From contig JAWUZG010000084.1 of assembly GCA_036785705.1 (NCBI GenBank), positions 13,715,501 through 13,779,500 of the forward strand: a DNA stretch of 64,000 bases, given 5' to 3'. The notes below the pieces were generated by a model that saw nothing but the letters and a program-made list of their open reading frames with translations, was not told where the DNA came from and did not search any database. Shown here piece after piece: positions 32,301-44,751 of the stretch (position 1 is its first letter; each line of letters begins with the position of its first letter). The translations under genes were made by a program, and so were the position numbers. Origin of the DNA: Acanthornis magna (Eukaryota; Chordata; Aves; Passeriformes; Acanthizidae).

Positions 32301-35300
32301 CTGCTGCAGCATCAGACCCACATGGAAACTTCAGAAGCAGCACTGTGAAGAAGCTGGGAAACATTTTCCCCCCTTTAGACAAATTAAGATTAAGATTTGT
32401 GGCCATGGCAGGTCAGCATTGAGAGTCATATGAAACATCAGGAATCACAGGCAGTGACATTTTAGGGATGATTACTAGTCAGTCCACCCCACAGATGAGC
32501 CACCAACCAAAAGCTCATTATAAATTAAAAGCAGCAAAAACACCCCTCCACCTACTGCACACACTCACATTACAGCGTTTCAGCCTGGAAGCGGAAGGAT
32601 CATCTTTCGCACCTTCATGGATTGTGTTTCTCCCTTGCAGCACTAATGGTTACTGTCCTGGGGGGGAGAAGAGCTGTCAGGGAAAGTCTGCCCTAAACAC
32701 GAAGGTTTGCAAAGGAATCATTAGCAGCACCTGCTATTCCTGTAAGCATTGCCATCACCCCCAGTCCCACATGTGAAGAGTGACTTCATGATGCAGCTGG
32801 AAGTAAATCCATAGTTTATTCTCAAGGTGAGAAGCAAAATTAGCAACAGTGTGTAGATTAGAGGGGAAAGGCTTTTGCACTGCCATGCTCTTTTTCCTTG
32901 TGCAATTGAGTGCACCCTGATGCCATGCCCAGGATGGACCTAGCTTTGCCTCCAGTACAGGAGTAGGACTAGGTCTAAGTATCTTGGGGCTCTAGGCTGA
33001 TCTAGATTAGGTTCATCATCTTTAGGGGGTGACTCACAATCCAGCTCCTAAAAGGCAAGCTCTGAGGGGTATTTGCCAAAGCATCCACACAAACACAACC
33101 ATGGCACTCATATGCCAGCAAGTCCAGAATCTCTGCTGTGTTCAGCTTCCACAGCAGTCAGTCATCAGTGAAAGCACGAGGCAATTTGTGAACATTCCCC
33201 TATTATTACACACAGCCCATTCCCCAAGTCAGAACACAGCTTATATTTCTCACCATGCAGAACACAGGAGGAATCTTGAGAGGGAAGAGCCTGCTCAAGC
33301 CTTGGAAATACTCCTCCCTAGCCAAAGAAGAGAAATAGAATTTACATTCCCCCCTGCCTTCAAGGGCAAGACCAAAATGGGGAAAACCCAACCACTGAGG
33401 TGTCTCTCCCAATGCCTCCAGCAGAGCCAGAAATGGCCCTCAAAGCACAGCTTCCTTGAGATGCTCACCTGGTCCAACCCAGAGGATGAGAAGCACCTTG
33501 GCCACCTGAAATGCGAGTGGAGGCAGGCACCCTCCTTGTCTTCTGTCAAATTAATAAAGAATTTCATCACCATAGGATTATGGGAAAATTCAGGATCTAT
33601 AACTCTCTTGCAAGTAGGACCACAAGACATAAAAAAGCCAAATGACCTACAAATATTGTCCCTCCAACCTGCCTTCCTGTCTCCTTTGGAAAAGCTGGCG
33701 TCAGCTACCAGCAGTCCTCTTTCCACTCCAATTCTTCTCCTACAGGAGAGGGTAATTAACAAATTAGCAAATGCCCAACCAGGGATAAACCTTCCAGATT
33801 TTTTTTTCTTTTCCAGAATAACTTCCAGTTTCCTATGCTGCTTCAGAAAACAGCCACACATCAAGGACACACTGCTGAGTCTCCAGAGGACAGGATGCAC
33901 TGATGAATATGCAGGTGCATGCTGTCATGGATATTTATTTATAACTTTGTAGGATTAAAAAGGATTGTAATGACCATTTGCAGAGAGCTGAATAGGCTCC
34001 TTTCTCTCACATACACAAAGACAAATAAACAAGAGACTCAGAATGAATCCTAGCTGAAACCTTTGATAAGACCCTTGGGCATATTAGAAGTCTCTGCTTT
34101 CGCACTACCTGGCACATGACTAATTAGGTGGAAGTGCTATCAATCTCCACCTGAACCCATGCAAAGATAATAAGCTCTTTAAAGCAGTAAAATTGTGGCA
34201 TATCTCTGGAGAGGCAACTCTGTCTGGGACATCCGTCCAGGAGTATAAATCAGAGTCCTTCAACAAGTGATGGAAAACATGGCTGCATGACCAACTGTAA
34301 TCCCCAAAATTGCCTTGCTGGACCTTTAACTGAAGAAATCTTAATGCCAGCAAAGGGCTCCATCTCCTACTCCGTACACAGGTCCAGCACTCAGTAATAC
34401 CTGAAGGACCAAAATGGGATGGGAATAGGTGCCAGCGACTATGCCAGAGCTCCTGCCTGCACAGAGTGGAGGACTCAATAAAAATATATTGGTTTTTCTG
34501 AAGCGTTTAAGTGCTTAATCCTCATGCGACTAAGGCTCACATGGGGTCGCTCTGGAGAAATACATAATTTTGAACTTCCTAGCCCATCTTCTTTATACTC
34601 CCAGCCAGTCATTAAAAAGCCAAATGAATTCAAAGAGGAAAAGACCAAATCCAATCTCTCAGCCTAGGCAATCCTCAAACTGCATTAAGGCACTCAAAAA
34701 AATACTTGAGAAGTAGTTTTGAGGGACAGCTAGTCCTCAGCATGCAGCATCTTAAAGATTCAGTGATGTTTCTAGCTGCTGCACTCCTGGGTCCAAGGAT
34801 GCTTCCCTTCCAGCGCGGGAGGGCAAATGTCCTTTTGCAGTATATCATGTTGAGTTTGTAAGATTTCTAAAAGACTAGAAAGAGCAATAGAAAAGGTCTT
34901 TAAAAAAACCAACAAAACAACAACAACCAACAAAAACCCTCAAACAACTACAGGAATAATTTCTTCACAAACGCCTATGCAGACACAGCTTTTTTTCCCC
35001 ACTGGTCGGCAGGTGAGAACACCTTGGACCAGGTATGATGTGGTACAACCTTGGGCCCAGGCTGGGTTAGCCCTGGGAAAGCCTTGCAGAGCCACTCCTT
35101 TTGCATGGGACCCCCAGGACTTGACAAACGGCCCTGAGAAAGTCCCATCCCAGAGGAATCAGGGCAAGGAGGAGAGATGACCTCAGAGCAAGGCTGGGAA
35201 ACACCTAACTTTCTACAGGCACAAACCATCAAGCAAAGACCTGGGCATAACGGTCAAGAGCCCAGGGAGACCATGGAGATGCTTTCTGACAATTAAGCTG

Positions 35301-38300
35301 TCCCTCAGAGCAGAGTGTGTGTGGGGGTGTGTGTGTCCGTGTGGCAGGAACCGGCCAGCACCGATCACAACGTGCAGAGAGGTCCACCCAGCATTCCCAC
35401 CGCAAGTATGTTTGGCTCTTAGCAGAAAGGAGCGCTGACGCCTCCAAACATTGCCAGAACTTGGAAAAGAAAATAAAAAAGGGCAAGTGAAAACAGCAAC
35501 CACAAAGGCTCCAAAAAACCCCAACACAACCCATCTTTATTCTTATCTAGAGATGCTTATGGTGTTTATCCAACCAGCTGCCTCAGGCAAGCATCCAGAG
35601 GCAGAGACCAGCTCCCTGCTGCGCACTCACATTTCCTGGGGAGAGCAGTGTTTCCAGCTTGAATCACTAAACCAGCAAGAACCCCACAAGTGTCTTCCCT
35701 GTCAGACAGCTTCACAACACCATCTGGGTGCCAATGGTTTCCCCAGGCTGGCAGGAATAACAGGGAGCAAAGGGCAGGCTGCTCTTGCTGGGCTTCTCTG
35801 CCAACACAACTACTCTCCTACAGGAGATAGGCACCTCTCCCAGGCACCTCTGGGTGCCTCCAAAGTCCCCGTTGTGCTCAGGAGCACAATGCTAGGTTTA
35901 ACACCATGGAGGACATCCATGGCGGGGAGAGCTCTGGACCCCAAAAGCTGTTGAGAGCACTGTGACATTCCATTGTCAGTCCTCCCAGTTATGCAGGAGA
36001 CACCTGGGGAGAGACATCGGAAGGCTGAGCATGTGGCTCCTAAGATGAAGAGCTCCAGCAGGTTCTGTGTGCTGTAGCAGGGTTAGGAAGCAGCAGCAAA
36101 AGAAGAAGCCTTCATGCTTGTCCTGAAGTTTTCTTCCATGTGTTTGGTTAAGAAGTGTTACAGGTTAATTTTTTCCCCTTTTTCTCCAACCCCCCTTTTT
36201 TTTAAGCAACAAGTTATTCTAGATTATTAGCCTAGGGCAACTGGAAGCACCCCAACCCTCAAGAAAGTGCTGACTCTAGCCCACAAAAAGCTAGATAATC
36301 AGCCACTTTTAAAAACTCCTGAACTTGGCATCTGAAAAATGGAAGGACATAAAAATGTTAGCGATCCTTTACAACAATAGGATTCTGTTAAAAACCTTCA
36401 GTGGAGCCACATTTATGCTTTAATTTGAATTCATAGGTTTACAAGGGCATAGACAAGTTGGGACAGACAGAAGAACATCCTTTATAAAGAAGCTCTGGAA
36501 AACAATGTATACACACAGAGCTGACACTTAAAGTGACCCTCACACCTTTATTTAAACTTGGGCACAGAGCAACCCATTGTCAAGCAGCACCTGGATTTCT
36601 ACCTAACTCGCCACAGCACCCAACCTCACATGACTCCAGAAAAGACTCTGTTCTGAAGCCTTGGCACACACATCATTGCCCCCCAGCCAAGGAGAATTAA
36701 CCCTTTGTCTGGATTTGGTCCCAAAGCATTCCCCTCCCAGCACATGGAGAAACAACAGAACACGGGATTAGGTCAATTCCGAGCCACCACTGAAGGTTTT
36801 TCCTATAGAAGAAGACATGAACAAGACAGGACAGAGTGATGCTGAAATGGAATGGATGAACCAGTGTGGACCATGCAGATGCACTCAAGCAATATTTCCC
36901 TGCAGCACGTGACAACAGTGAAGGCAACCACAGGACACGTCTCCACTATGGAGGGGGACAACACACACATTGCCAAAGCACACCAGCTCCCACCAACTTC
37001 ATTTAACATCCAAAGTTCTTCAGCACAGAAGCTCCTCTATTTGCCATGTGCAGTAAATCCCTGTGTCTCCACAATTGCACCACGCTACCTTTTTTGGCCA
37101 AGTCATATTTCAAAGAGCAGGGAATCTACTATGATTCAGATTTGCTGCTGCCGCACTGCTTCGGTCACCTGCCACCGAAAGGTTTGGTCAAGCCTGGCAA
37201 GCTCCCCAGCACACCCACTGTGGCCTGCAGGTATCCAAAGCTACTGAACACCTGAGCATAGCCATAACCTACTTTTTTTACGCATAAAGGGGAAAAATAA
37301 TTAGAATAAATTAAACTTAGCTTTTAAGTTGTTTTATTAAATCAGGGTCAGATTATTATTGCCCGGGTCTGCCTCTTTAAGACATAGGTTCAACTAATTC
37401 CCATGTCTGTCTCAAACTCATTTGCAAAGAGTTTTATATTTTAGAGCAACTGGCACCCCCCTTGCTAGGAAATAGTGCAGGACTCTGGGAACCACAGTGC
37501 TCAATGCTGCGAGTACTGGGCATCCACAGGTGCTGCAAGCAGCACTCCCTGGCCTCACAACTTTCCACAACATGGTGGAAAAAAAGGCTTCAGGAAGACG
37601 TATGCACTTGTGTGAGCTTCTGGATTTCCATGCCATTTCTTTCAAGAGGGCATGGGGAAGCCAGCACAGCTATGCCGAGAGGGAGGCCAGGCACAATTCT
37701 CAGGCTCCCCCAGCAGATAACTGGGATGTGGGAGGATTCCTGGCATTCCAACGGCACCAGCAGAAGGTAAGAACATCCCCCCTTCCCCACAGCCCCTTCC
37801 TGAGAAGACACCACCAGCATTGCCTGATAAGGAAAACAAGCAGCGTTCAGAAAACGCTTCCCACTCCTACCCACTGCAGTACAGCATGTGCACACGGTTT
37901 GCTCTCCTCTCCCTAAGAAGAGCTGCAATTCCTGCCTCATGGGGAGTGCAGCTCCCCGCACGGCTGCCCCTCGAGGTGAGCCGACAGGTGTGTGCGGCGC
38001 CGCTGCCCCATTCCGGTGGGAGCCAGCGCCCCGCCATGTGACAGCGCAGCTCTGGCATTCGTGCTCGCACACGCTCCCGGGGCCCGGTGCCCGCCTGGCA
38101 AGTCCCGGCAGAGCACGGGGCCAGGGCCCGGGAGCGCCCCGTTAGCACCGGAATCCCGGGGAGCTGGCCTCGGCTCACGGCCGGGAGCGGCCAGAGCTCC
38201 CGCCGCGCCTCTTTGGACCATTTCTCACCCGTTTCCACCTGTTTCTGCCTAATTTCTCCTGAAATCAGCCATCCCGAGGGGAGTGCCACGGGTTGTGCCG

Positions 38301-39273
38301 GAAGCAGCCATCCGGAGTGAGGTGCACGGCTGTGACCCTTTCTCCTGTACAATACCCTTGAACCCACGTTTGGGTTTTTAACCTGCAATTACAAAGCGCT
38401 GTTTCAGGGCAGGGAAGAGAACTCCTCCAGGAGAGGAGTTTGGTGTCCCGTCCCCCCCCCCCGCTCCTCCCCGCAGCAGGCCACAAGTGGAGTTACGAAA
38501 CAACCTGCCAACCTGCCGGCAGAGTTCACAGAAGGCATCAGAAGTATGCAGCTGGAGCCTGACTCTTATCGAGGAATTTAACCCCGCTCCTCGGGGAGAC
38601 GGAGACGTCTCTGAAGGGAGAAAGGACGAGCGGTTTTGCCCCACGGATGTGAGGGGAGGAGGCTCCTGGCACGGGCAGCTGAGACCCCCACGCCGCCTCA
38701 GCTTCTCCGCTGGGGGCTCTGGACAGCATTCGCCGCGCCGGTGGGGCCGCGATGCTGCTCCTTCCAGCGGGCCTGGATACACAGCGCTGGCGGCCGGAGC
38801 TGCCGGTGCCGGCTCCCGGTGCCTCGGGCAGGTGGGAGGCAAAGCCACCCGGTGCTCGACCGACGGGGACACGACCGGCGCGGCACGGGGCAGGTGGCAG
38901 CGGGGCTCCGGGTGCCGCCAGTGCCGAACGCCTCTCCCAGTCACCCCAGCCCGGGCTCTCCTTACGGGATCCGGGGTTACTGCGGCGCCCTGCCCCAATT
39001 CAGCTCCTCGCCGCCCCTGCCCCACTTTGCAGCCCCATGGGGCTGTCCCCCGCCCCGGTGGGCCCTGCTAGGCGCCGGCTGCCCAGGGTACGGCTCTCTC
39101 CGCGGAGACCCGGGGCCAGCGGCCCCGCCGCAGCCACAGCCCCCCTGCCCGGGGCCGCTCCCGGCGGTGCCGGCCCGGCTGCGGCAGGGCAGGGCCGCGC
39201 CCGGTGCTGCAAAGCAGCGGCAGCCACCGCCCGGGAAGCCCGGCCCGGCCCCACAGCGCCCGTGCGCACTCAC
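26333..39273 (-). other. RASSF7: Inferred RASSF7 intron 1
   Basis: About 12.9 kb between the exon 1 donor at 39274 and the exon 2 acceptor at 26332. The join is inferred because the only minus-strand promoter-linked donor upstream is in the 39 kb island. I find no splice-supported coding exon inside. It contains A/C-rich low-complexity stretches (near 34903-34950), a GT-rich tract near 35318-35342 and an unusually long open frame at 33029-33952 which I do not call a gene. No transposon family is recognised. In human LMNTD2 lies upstream of RASSF7; I see no lamin-tail coding sequence here. Confidence 0.45.
38262..38340. repeat. Diverged 39-bp tandem duplication
   Basis: CAGCCATCCCGAGGGGAGTG at 38266 and CAGCCATCCGGAGTGAGGTG at 38305 begin two related units of about 39 bp at the edge of the CpG island. 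Only two copies are seen. Confidence 0.55.
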
Positions 39274-39411
39274 CTGCCGCCGGCCCGGCCACGGCAGCGC
39301 CGCTGCGGCTCCGGTTCCTCTCCTGGGCGGCGGCAGCAGCCGCCCCGCTCCCCTCCGCTCCGCAGCGCGGAGCCGCGCCGACCTCAGCCCCGCCCCTGCC
39401 GCGCCCCGCCC

Positions 39412-39470
39412 CGCCGGCCCCGCCCCGCCAGGTGAGCCCCGCCCCGCCAGGTGAGCCCCGCCCCGCACCC
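39412..39470 (+). repeat. 19-bp tandem repeat carrying donor-like sites
   Basis: The unit CCCCGCCCCGCCAGGTGAG repeats with a 19 bp period, giving two CAG|GTGAGC donor-like sites at 39431/39432 and 39450/39451, plus a partial third unit. Confidence 0.75.
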
Positions 39471-39500
39471 GAAACTCCCCCCGCCTCACCTCGGCTGTTT

Positions 39501-39870
39501 GTAAAAAATGTCTGAAATTTTCCTCTAAAAAAAAGTCTTAAATTTTTCTTTTAAAAACTTCCCCAACAATCTTAAATTCTTTTTAAAAAAAGTCGTAAAT
39601 CCTCCCTAAAAAAAAAAAAATTCTCCTTTTAAAATAAAGTCTTAAATTCTCCTGTTTGGATTTTTTTTAAGAACTCATAAATTCTACATTCACCCCTAAA
39701 GACTTAAACTCTCCAATAAAATTAAAACTCTTTAAAAAACTTTTTTAAAGTATTGAATTCTCCTTTTAAATAAAAGGTTATTAAATTGTGTTTAAAAAAA
39801 ATTCTGAACATGTTATCATGTTTTTTTAAAAGAAGACTTAAAATCTCCTTTCCTAAAAACAAAGCAAGCA
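39501..39870 (+). repeat. Degenerate AT-rich minisatellite
   Basis: Diverged copies of a unit like AAAGTCTTAAATTCTCCTTT plus an A/T run recur about every 25-35 bp: GTCTTAAATTTTTC, ATCTTAAATTCTTT, GTCGTAAATCCTCC, GTCTTAAATTCTCC, CTCATAAATTCTAC, GACTTAAACTCTCC, GTATTGAATTCTCC and GACTTAAAATCTCC. The array starts directly where the CpG island ends. Runs of A and T alternate and there is no open frame of note. Confidence 0.8.
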
Positions 39871-42800
39871 AAACTGCCCCGTGCTTCTCTATCCCTGATT
39901 CCTGGCTCCGTGGGGCTGTATGGGCAGGCTCATTCCTGGCTGGAAGCCTTCAGCCTGTCTGAAAGCAGGGCCCAGACCTCCATCTGCCCCAGCAGGTCCC
40001 TGAGTAGAGCAGAGAAAACAATCCCTTTTCGGGGAGGAAGAGTTTGGCCTGGCACAGGAGAAGGGTGCAGCCCTCCAGCCCTATGCCCTTCAGCCGGCCG
40101 GGGGCTTAGAACGCCCTAAAACCACAGGGAGATGATGGCAGGGAGACAGGTTCAGCCGGTTTTGGAAGAAGCAGGTGTCTGCTGCCATGCTGGAGTCTTT
40201 GGAAACTTCCCACCTCCTCCCTCCATCAGCTTTTCCCATCCTACCTCCCAAAAAACCCACCTGAAAGCTTTCCCCACCCTGCACACCAGTACCCTTCCTC
40301 CATGGCTCCCCAAGCAATGGGGACAACTGTGACGCCATCAGCATCCCATCCTCGAGGTCTCTACTGGTGAAGGTGCTCCAGTAAGGCCTGTGCTGGTGCA
40401 ACCCCCGTGCCAGACACACAGTTACCTTTGTATTTCTTTATCCAGAAGGCCTTATGAAATGTCCTACTACTCACCAGAAAGGATAACCCACCCATCAGAC
40501 CCCAGAATCCGAGGTGACTGCTCCAAAAGAGATCTCAGGTTTGCCGCTCCACCACAAAATGTGTGCTAATTTTAACTTATAGTCAGAAGAATCCCCATCT
40601 CATGTAAGTCTTATAATATCCTTATCTAAGGTTTATGATATTCTTAACTACTATATTTTCCACATCCAAGATGCTGGGATTAGGAGGTGATGCAACACAC
40701 AAGTATGTAGCTGTCATTCAACAGCTTTAATTGGGTTTTTAAATGAAGTTTTCTGTTGTTCTGACATATTCTTCATAATTATGATCTCCTAAAATCAGAT
40801 AATACATCTGGCGCTCCATAACACAGGCCATGCCCTGGAGACCTTACAGCACAGGAGGAACAAAGATCTATAAAAGAAAACAACAAAGGCTGTTCTCAGG
40901 AGATATGTATCTTATTCATTAGGTTGGATACTCTTCTGAGATCCCCATTGGACACAACCTGAACAGAGGTTCATTTGCCACTAGCAAGAATGGTTGTCTT
41001 TCTTTTAAGAAAAAGATTTTTAGTTTTAAATCTTTCTACCTTTAGCAGGTTGTAAAAAGATTGGAAAGCTCTTTTTACTTGTAAAGTTATTACTGTGAAA
41101 AAGAAATAAACCAGCTCTGACTGGCATGTCTGCATGATCCCTTGATTCCTCACGCTATGAAGAGTTCTCCACACCTTCCATCAACTGACATGGATAAAAA
41201 TGTCCAAGGTATTGTTTCACACTGGTGAGCTTTCCCAGACTGCCTCATGGACCATCTTCTCCAGCCATAGCTCTGTCTCAGCCCACCTTCAGATTTATTC
41301 TTAAAGCTCCATCACACTTCTGTGATGCTGAGGCCATGTTCAAGACCTGACCAGGAATAGTGACTGAGCTGATTTCTGGGTTTGTGCTCTCTGGTTCCTT
41401 GCTGGGTTTTCTACAGGTGTATCTTAGAGTTTTGAAAAGTCACACGCTTGTACACTGAGCAGTCAGGCTGCTTTAGGGAGGAGAGCAATGCTGTCTCAGC
41501 ATCCTGAACAGCTGAATCATAACCAAGCAGGTCCTTTGGTCCCTCCAGCAGCAGATGAGATAGTAATCCTATCTGAGTTTCCCCAAAGATGATGCTGTCT
41601 GGCTGCTGTGCTCAGGATACTTCATGTACCTCAGGGAAATTACCCAGAGGTACATCATCCCTTGCCTGGCTGAGCAAACAGAAGGGCACGTTTTCCCTAG
41701 AAGATGAGTTTACATCTCAAGTAAAGAAAATTGTCCCCAAAATCCCAGCATTTCCAGGAAAGCCCTGGCACCAGGAGAGAAAAGTGGACAGTACCATAGA
41801 GCATGTTGACTTTCTCTTCCAGCAGACACCCTCTACCTCAAAAGCTGTAATCCAAAGCTAGAAGTGAGGACCTCTCTCAACAATATGCATAAATAATACA
41901 TATAATTACACCTATAAAAATATTTATGAAGATATATATAAAAATATATATATAAATATAAATATATACAGGGATACTGCCTCCTGTTGCTCAACATATA
42001 TTTGTAGCAGTGTTATGAAGTGCCCATTGACCCTTTAGTACTCAGGGTTTTGGGAAGGTTTGGAGAGTATTAAGTTTTTCCAGGTTTTTTTTGAATATTT
42101 TGAACCCACCATGTATTTTCTGGCAAGGGTTTTATTCTGCGACCATACACTATTTTGGTGAGAGACAGAACACACTGCCTCAAGTGTAACAAAAGGGCTT
42201 CTTTGCAAGAATTTTTTCCTCTGTTTCTAGGACAACAAGAGACATGAGAAAGAAAAGATGCTGCAGCATCACAGGAAAGCCAAATCGGGGTTGGCACCGC
42301 AGAGCCCTGCAGCTGACTGCCAGGGTACTGTACCCCCTCATTTCCAGCCACAGCCCTGCGTGGGCTAGGGCTTGCAGGAGGGACACACCTTGGTCTGCTG
42401 GGTAGATGACCTGTTCTCCTTCAAGAGCAGGTCTTCTGCCCTCTGAAACTTGATATATTTCCTGTCCTCCTGTTTTATTCAAGGGAATATTCATTCTGCT
42501 TCTGCAGCAAACCTGGAGAAGTTGCTGAGCACTTGTCTCCTGTGGCTGTAACAGAACTGGGGATGCTCAACAGCACCCTGCAGGATTGCAGTCCAAAACA
42601 GTAAACCTTTCGGCTACACTGGTCTTATGTCTTTAGGTTGGCCTGTGTAGGCATACAGCCCTTTCCCAAAAGCACTGACAGCCGCTGCAAGGTCTGCACG
42701 TGCCTCTCTGCTTTCCACATCTCTGGTGGTGGGAGCTGCAAAGGGAGATGAGCTGCAACGAGTCACATGAAAAATGGTGCCCAGCACAAGATGAATATAA

Positions 42801-44750
42801 AACCCATGATAGAGTCAGAGCCAGAAATTCCTGGTCCCTACATGCTCCAGAAGCTTGCATCGCCTAGTCTTTGCTAGAATGACTCTTGCGAAAGGTCCAA
42901 ACAATCAAAATCTACCTTCAGAGTGGAAGTGAATAACTCAAAATGAGGAGCAGGGCTCCTACATACCCCTTTTGCAAGAAAAAGCAGGAAAAAAAGTGAT
43001 TTAGTTAGGTTGGACCTCCTGCATTCCCATTCAGCAGCCCTGGGGGAGAGCATGGCTGGATCATTACAACTTCATTGCCATTCCCCACTCCAGAGAGCTG
43101 AGCTGTGTGACACTGGCAGCAGGGCAAGAAGAAACAGCTGAAACAATGGTGGATGGAAGTGAGAGAGAGAAAATGGATGGCAAAACAGAAAGGGGAAAAG
43201 GCAACAGTATCAGGAGAAGAAAAGATGCCCAGGGCACATCGGCAAGGTTTTGTTTCCCGTCCAGGTGCTGGGCAGAAGACCTGCGTTTCGCCTAGGAAAT
43301 AGCCTCATTAATTATGGCTGTTGAGTATGGGAATGCAGCAGCTCTTTGCCATTCTGCTGCTCGCGTAGCCTGTGACCCAAGCCGTTCGGGTTTCCCAAGC
43401 ATTTAGCAGTGTGGTCATGCTAATTTAGTTCGGTTTTTCAAAGGCTTGTGGGGAAAAGTCCTCTTCTTCCCAGAGGCATTGAAAGTTTTGACCTCCTGAC
43501 CCTCCCTTTTACTAGGAGGTTCAAAAGCAGCATTGCAGCTGTTAAAGTTTTTCTTCATGCCTCAGTGATTCTCTGATGGGGGACCAAGCTGGTGTTTATC
43601 TAGGCTTGACCTCTCTTCTTTGAGCCCGGAGATGTCTCTTTCGTTCAGTGCTACAGGCAGGGCAATGCTGGAAACCTCCCTGCCTTGCCATTCACTCCCT
43701 CCCTGTGTGCAAATGCAGCAGTACCCATTACTAATCCATCCCGCACCAGGAGCTGGGGTTCCCGGCACTGATCCCATTTGTCCATCACGCTGCAGATTCG
43801 TTTACATTTAATCCACCATGACTTGTCTATGAAACACGACCCTCCTCCTGCTCTGATGCTGGAGCCCATTTGGCTCCCAGAAGTCAACTGTTGGTTTCAG
43901 GGGAAAAAAAAATTTCCCCTTCCTAACAGGCTAGTCCAGGTCTTGCACAGACCTTTGGTGTCTTGCCCTCTCCTCCACTGCCAAGGCTCATTATTTGCAG
44001 GGGACGTCCTCCCCTTAATTTACATCTTTGTTACACACCACATCCAGGGTGACAGGCTCCCTCTTCCTCAAGGGCCGAGATCCATCAAAGCACTTGAGCA
44101 CAGGTTTGACGTCAAGCACTTTGTTTCAGGATGTCGCTCACGTGTCACATCCCTTAGCTGAGACATTGGAGAGAGATTGCCTGATTTGTTATGGTTTCAC
44201 CCTGGATATTTATTCACAGCAGCCCGAATTTCAAGCCAGGACAGGGGTGGTGCCTTCTGCTTTAGCACAGGTGTCACCAGCTCCTCTCAGTGCTGAAGCA
44301 TTAGGTTAGGATGCAAAGTGAGTGTGAGAAGGCAGGAGAGGAAACGTCTCTGAACTACTAGTCCCTAGAATTGTGGGATTAACCACACTCACACCGACAG
44401 ATTAGGGTCATTAATGTAGTCATTAAAAAAAGGGAGAGTCCTACTTGTGAATAATGGCAGGTGCTCCACGCTGGCAGGTGCCTGGTCCTGTGGTGGAGGC
44501 TCGACGGTGATGAGAGGATAAGATAGTGATGAGTGTGAGACATCTCCAAGGCAGAAGAAACACCTTTTTATACCTCTCCTGAGAATGATAGTAAACACAG
44601 AAATGTGCATGGATGAAGGACTGAATTGCCCTGGATCATGCCCCCAGTGCCCACATTGCAGAGCACTCTGCAGAAAGGTGCTTGTGCTCGGAGCTGGGAT
44701 AGGGGCCTGCTCTCTGGGCTCCTGCACCCCTGCTCAGTTATTATCTCTTT
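39871..44750. other. No gene recognised
   Basis: Ordinary sequence with scattered stops in all frames. Only an AT-rich microsatellite near 41885-41968 stands out. No exon, RNA gene or named repeat is supported. Confidence 0.45.
41885..41968. repeat. AT-rich microsatellite
   Basis: Imperfect (ATA/TAT)n array, including ATATATATAAAAATATATAT, with near-complete absence of G and C for about 80 bp. Confidence 0.85.
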
Positions 44751-44751
44751 A

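Larger units (their letters stand above)
22228..39400 (-). other. RASSF7: RASSF7 gene (gene span)
   Basis: Gene-level entry. RASSF7 is an N-terminal Ras-association-domain family scaffold; family knowledge links it to centrosome and mitosis functions, JNK signalling and growth control. Minus-strand exons: non-coding exon 1 at about 39274-39400 in a CpG island, then 26332-26179 (ATG at 26281), 25985-25081, 24094-23926, 23278-23168 and a tentative last exon from 22314. Coding phases agree at every junction (1, 0, 1, 1). The start [20 protein letters not shown] matches RASSF7 very closely. The protein has a Ras-association domain at residues 1 to about 84, a variable linker and a long coiled coil. 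With the tentative last exon it would be 439 residues, against about 373 in human. Exons 2 to 4 are secure; exon 1 and the 3' end are inferred. Confidence 0.9.
37950..39490. promoter_or_regulatory. RASSF7: CpG-island promoter and non-coding exon 1 of RASSF7
   Basis: This is 1.5 kb of very GC- and CpG-rich DNA. On the minus strand a strong donor (CGGCGGCAG|GTGAGTGCG, exon end at 39274) marks a non-coding exon 1 running upstream to about 39400. Sp1-type boxes are abundant and no TATA box is seen. Plus-strand donor-like sites (CAG|GTGAGCCCC) occur at 39431 and 39450, so the island could fire in both directions. Assignment to RASSF7 is by strand and nearest downstream coding exon. Confidence 0.6.

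Noticed and set aside
38378..39489. Long frames (up to 272 codons) on both strands near 39 kb
   Set aside because: Same CpG-island effect. The Pro/Arg/Ala-rich products have no domain and overlap the inferred RASSF7 exon 1.
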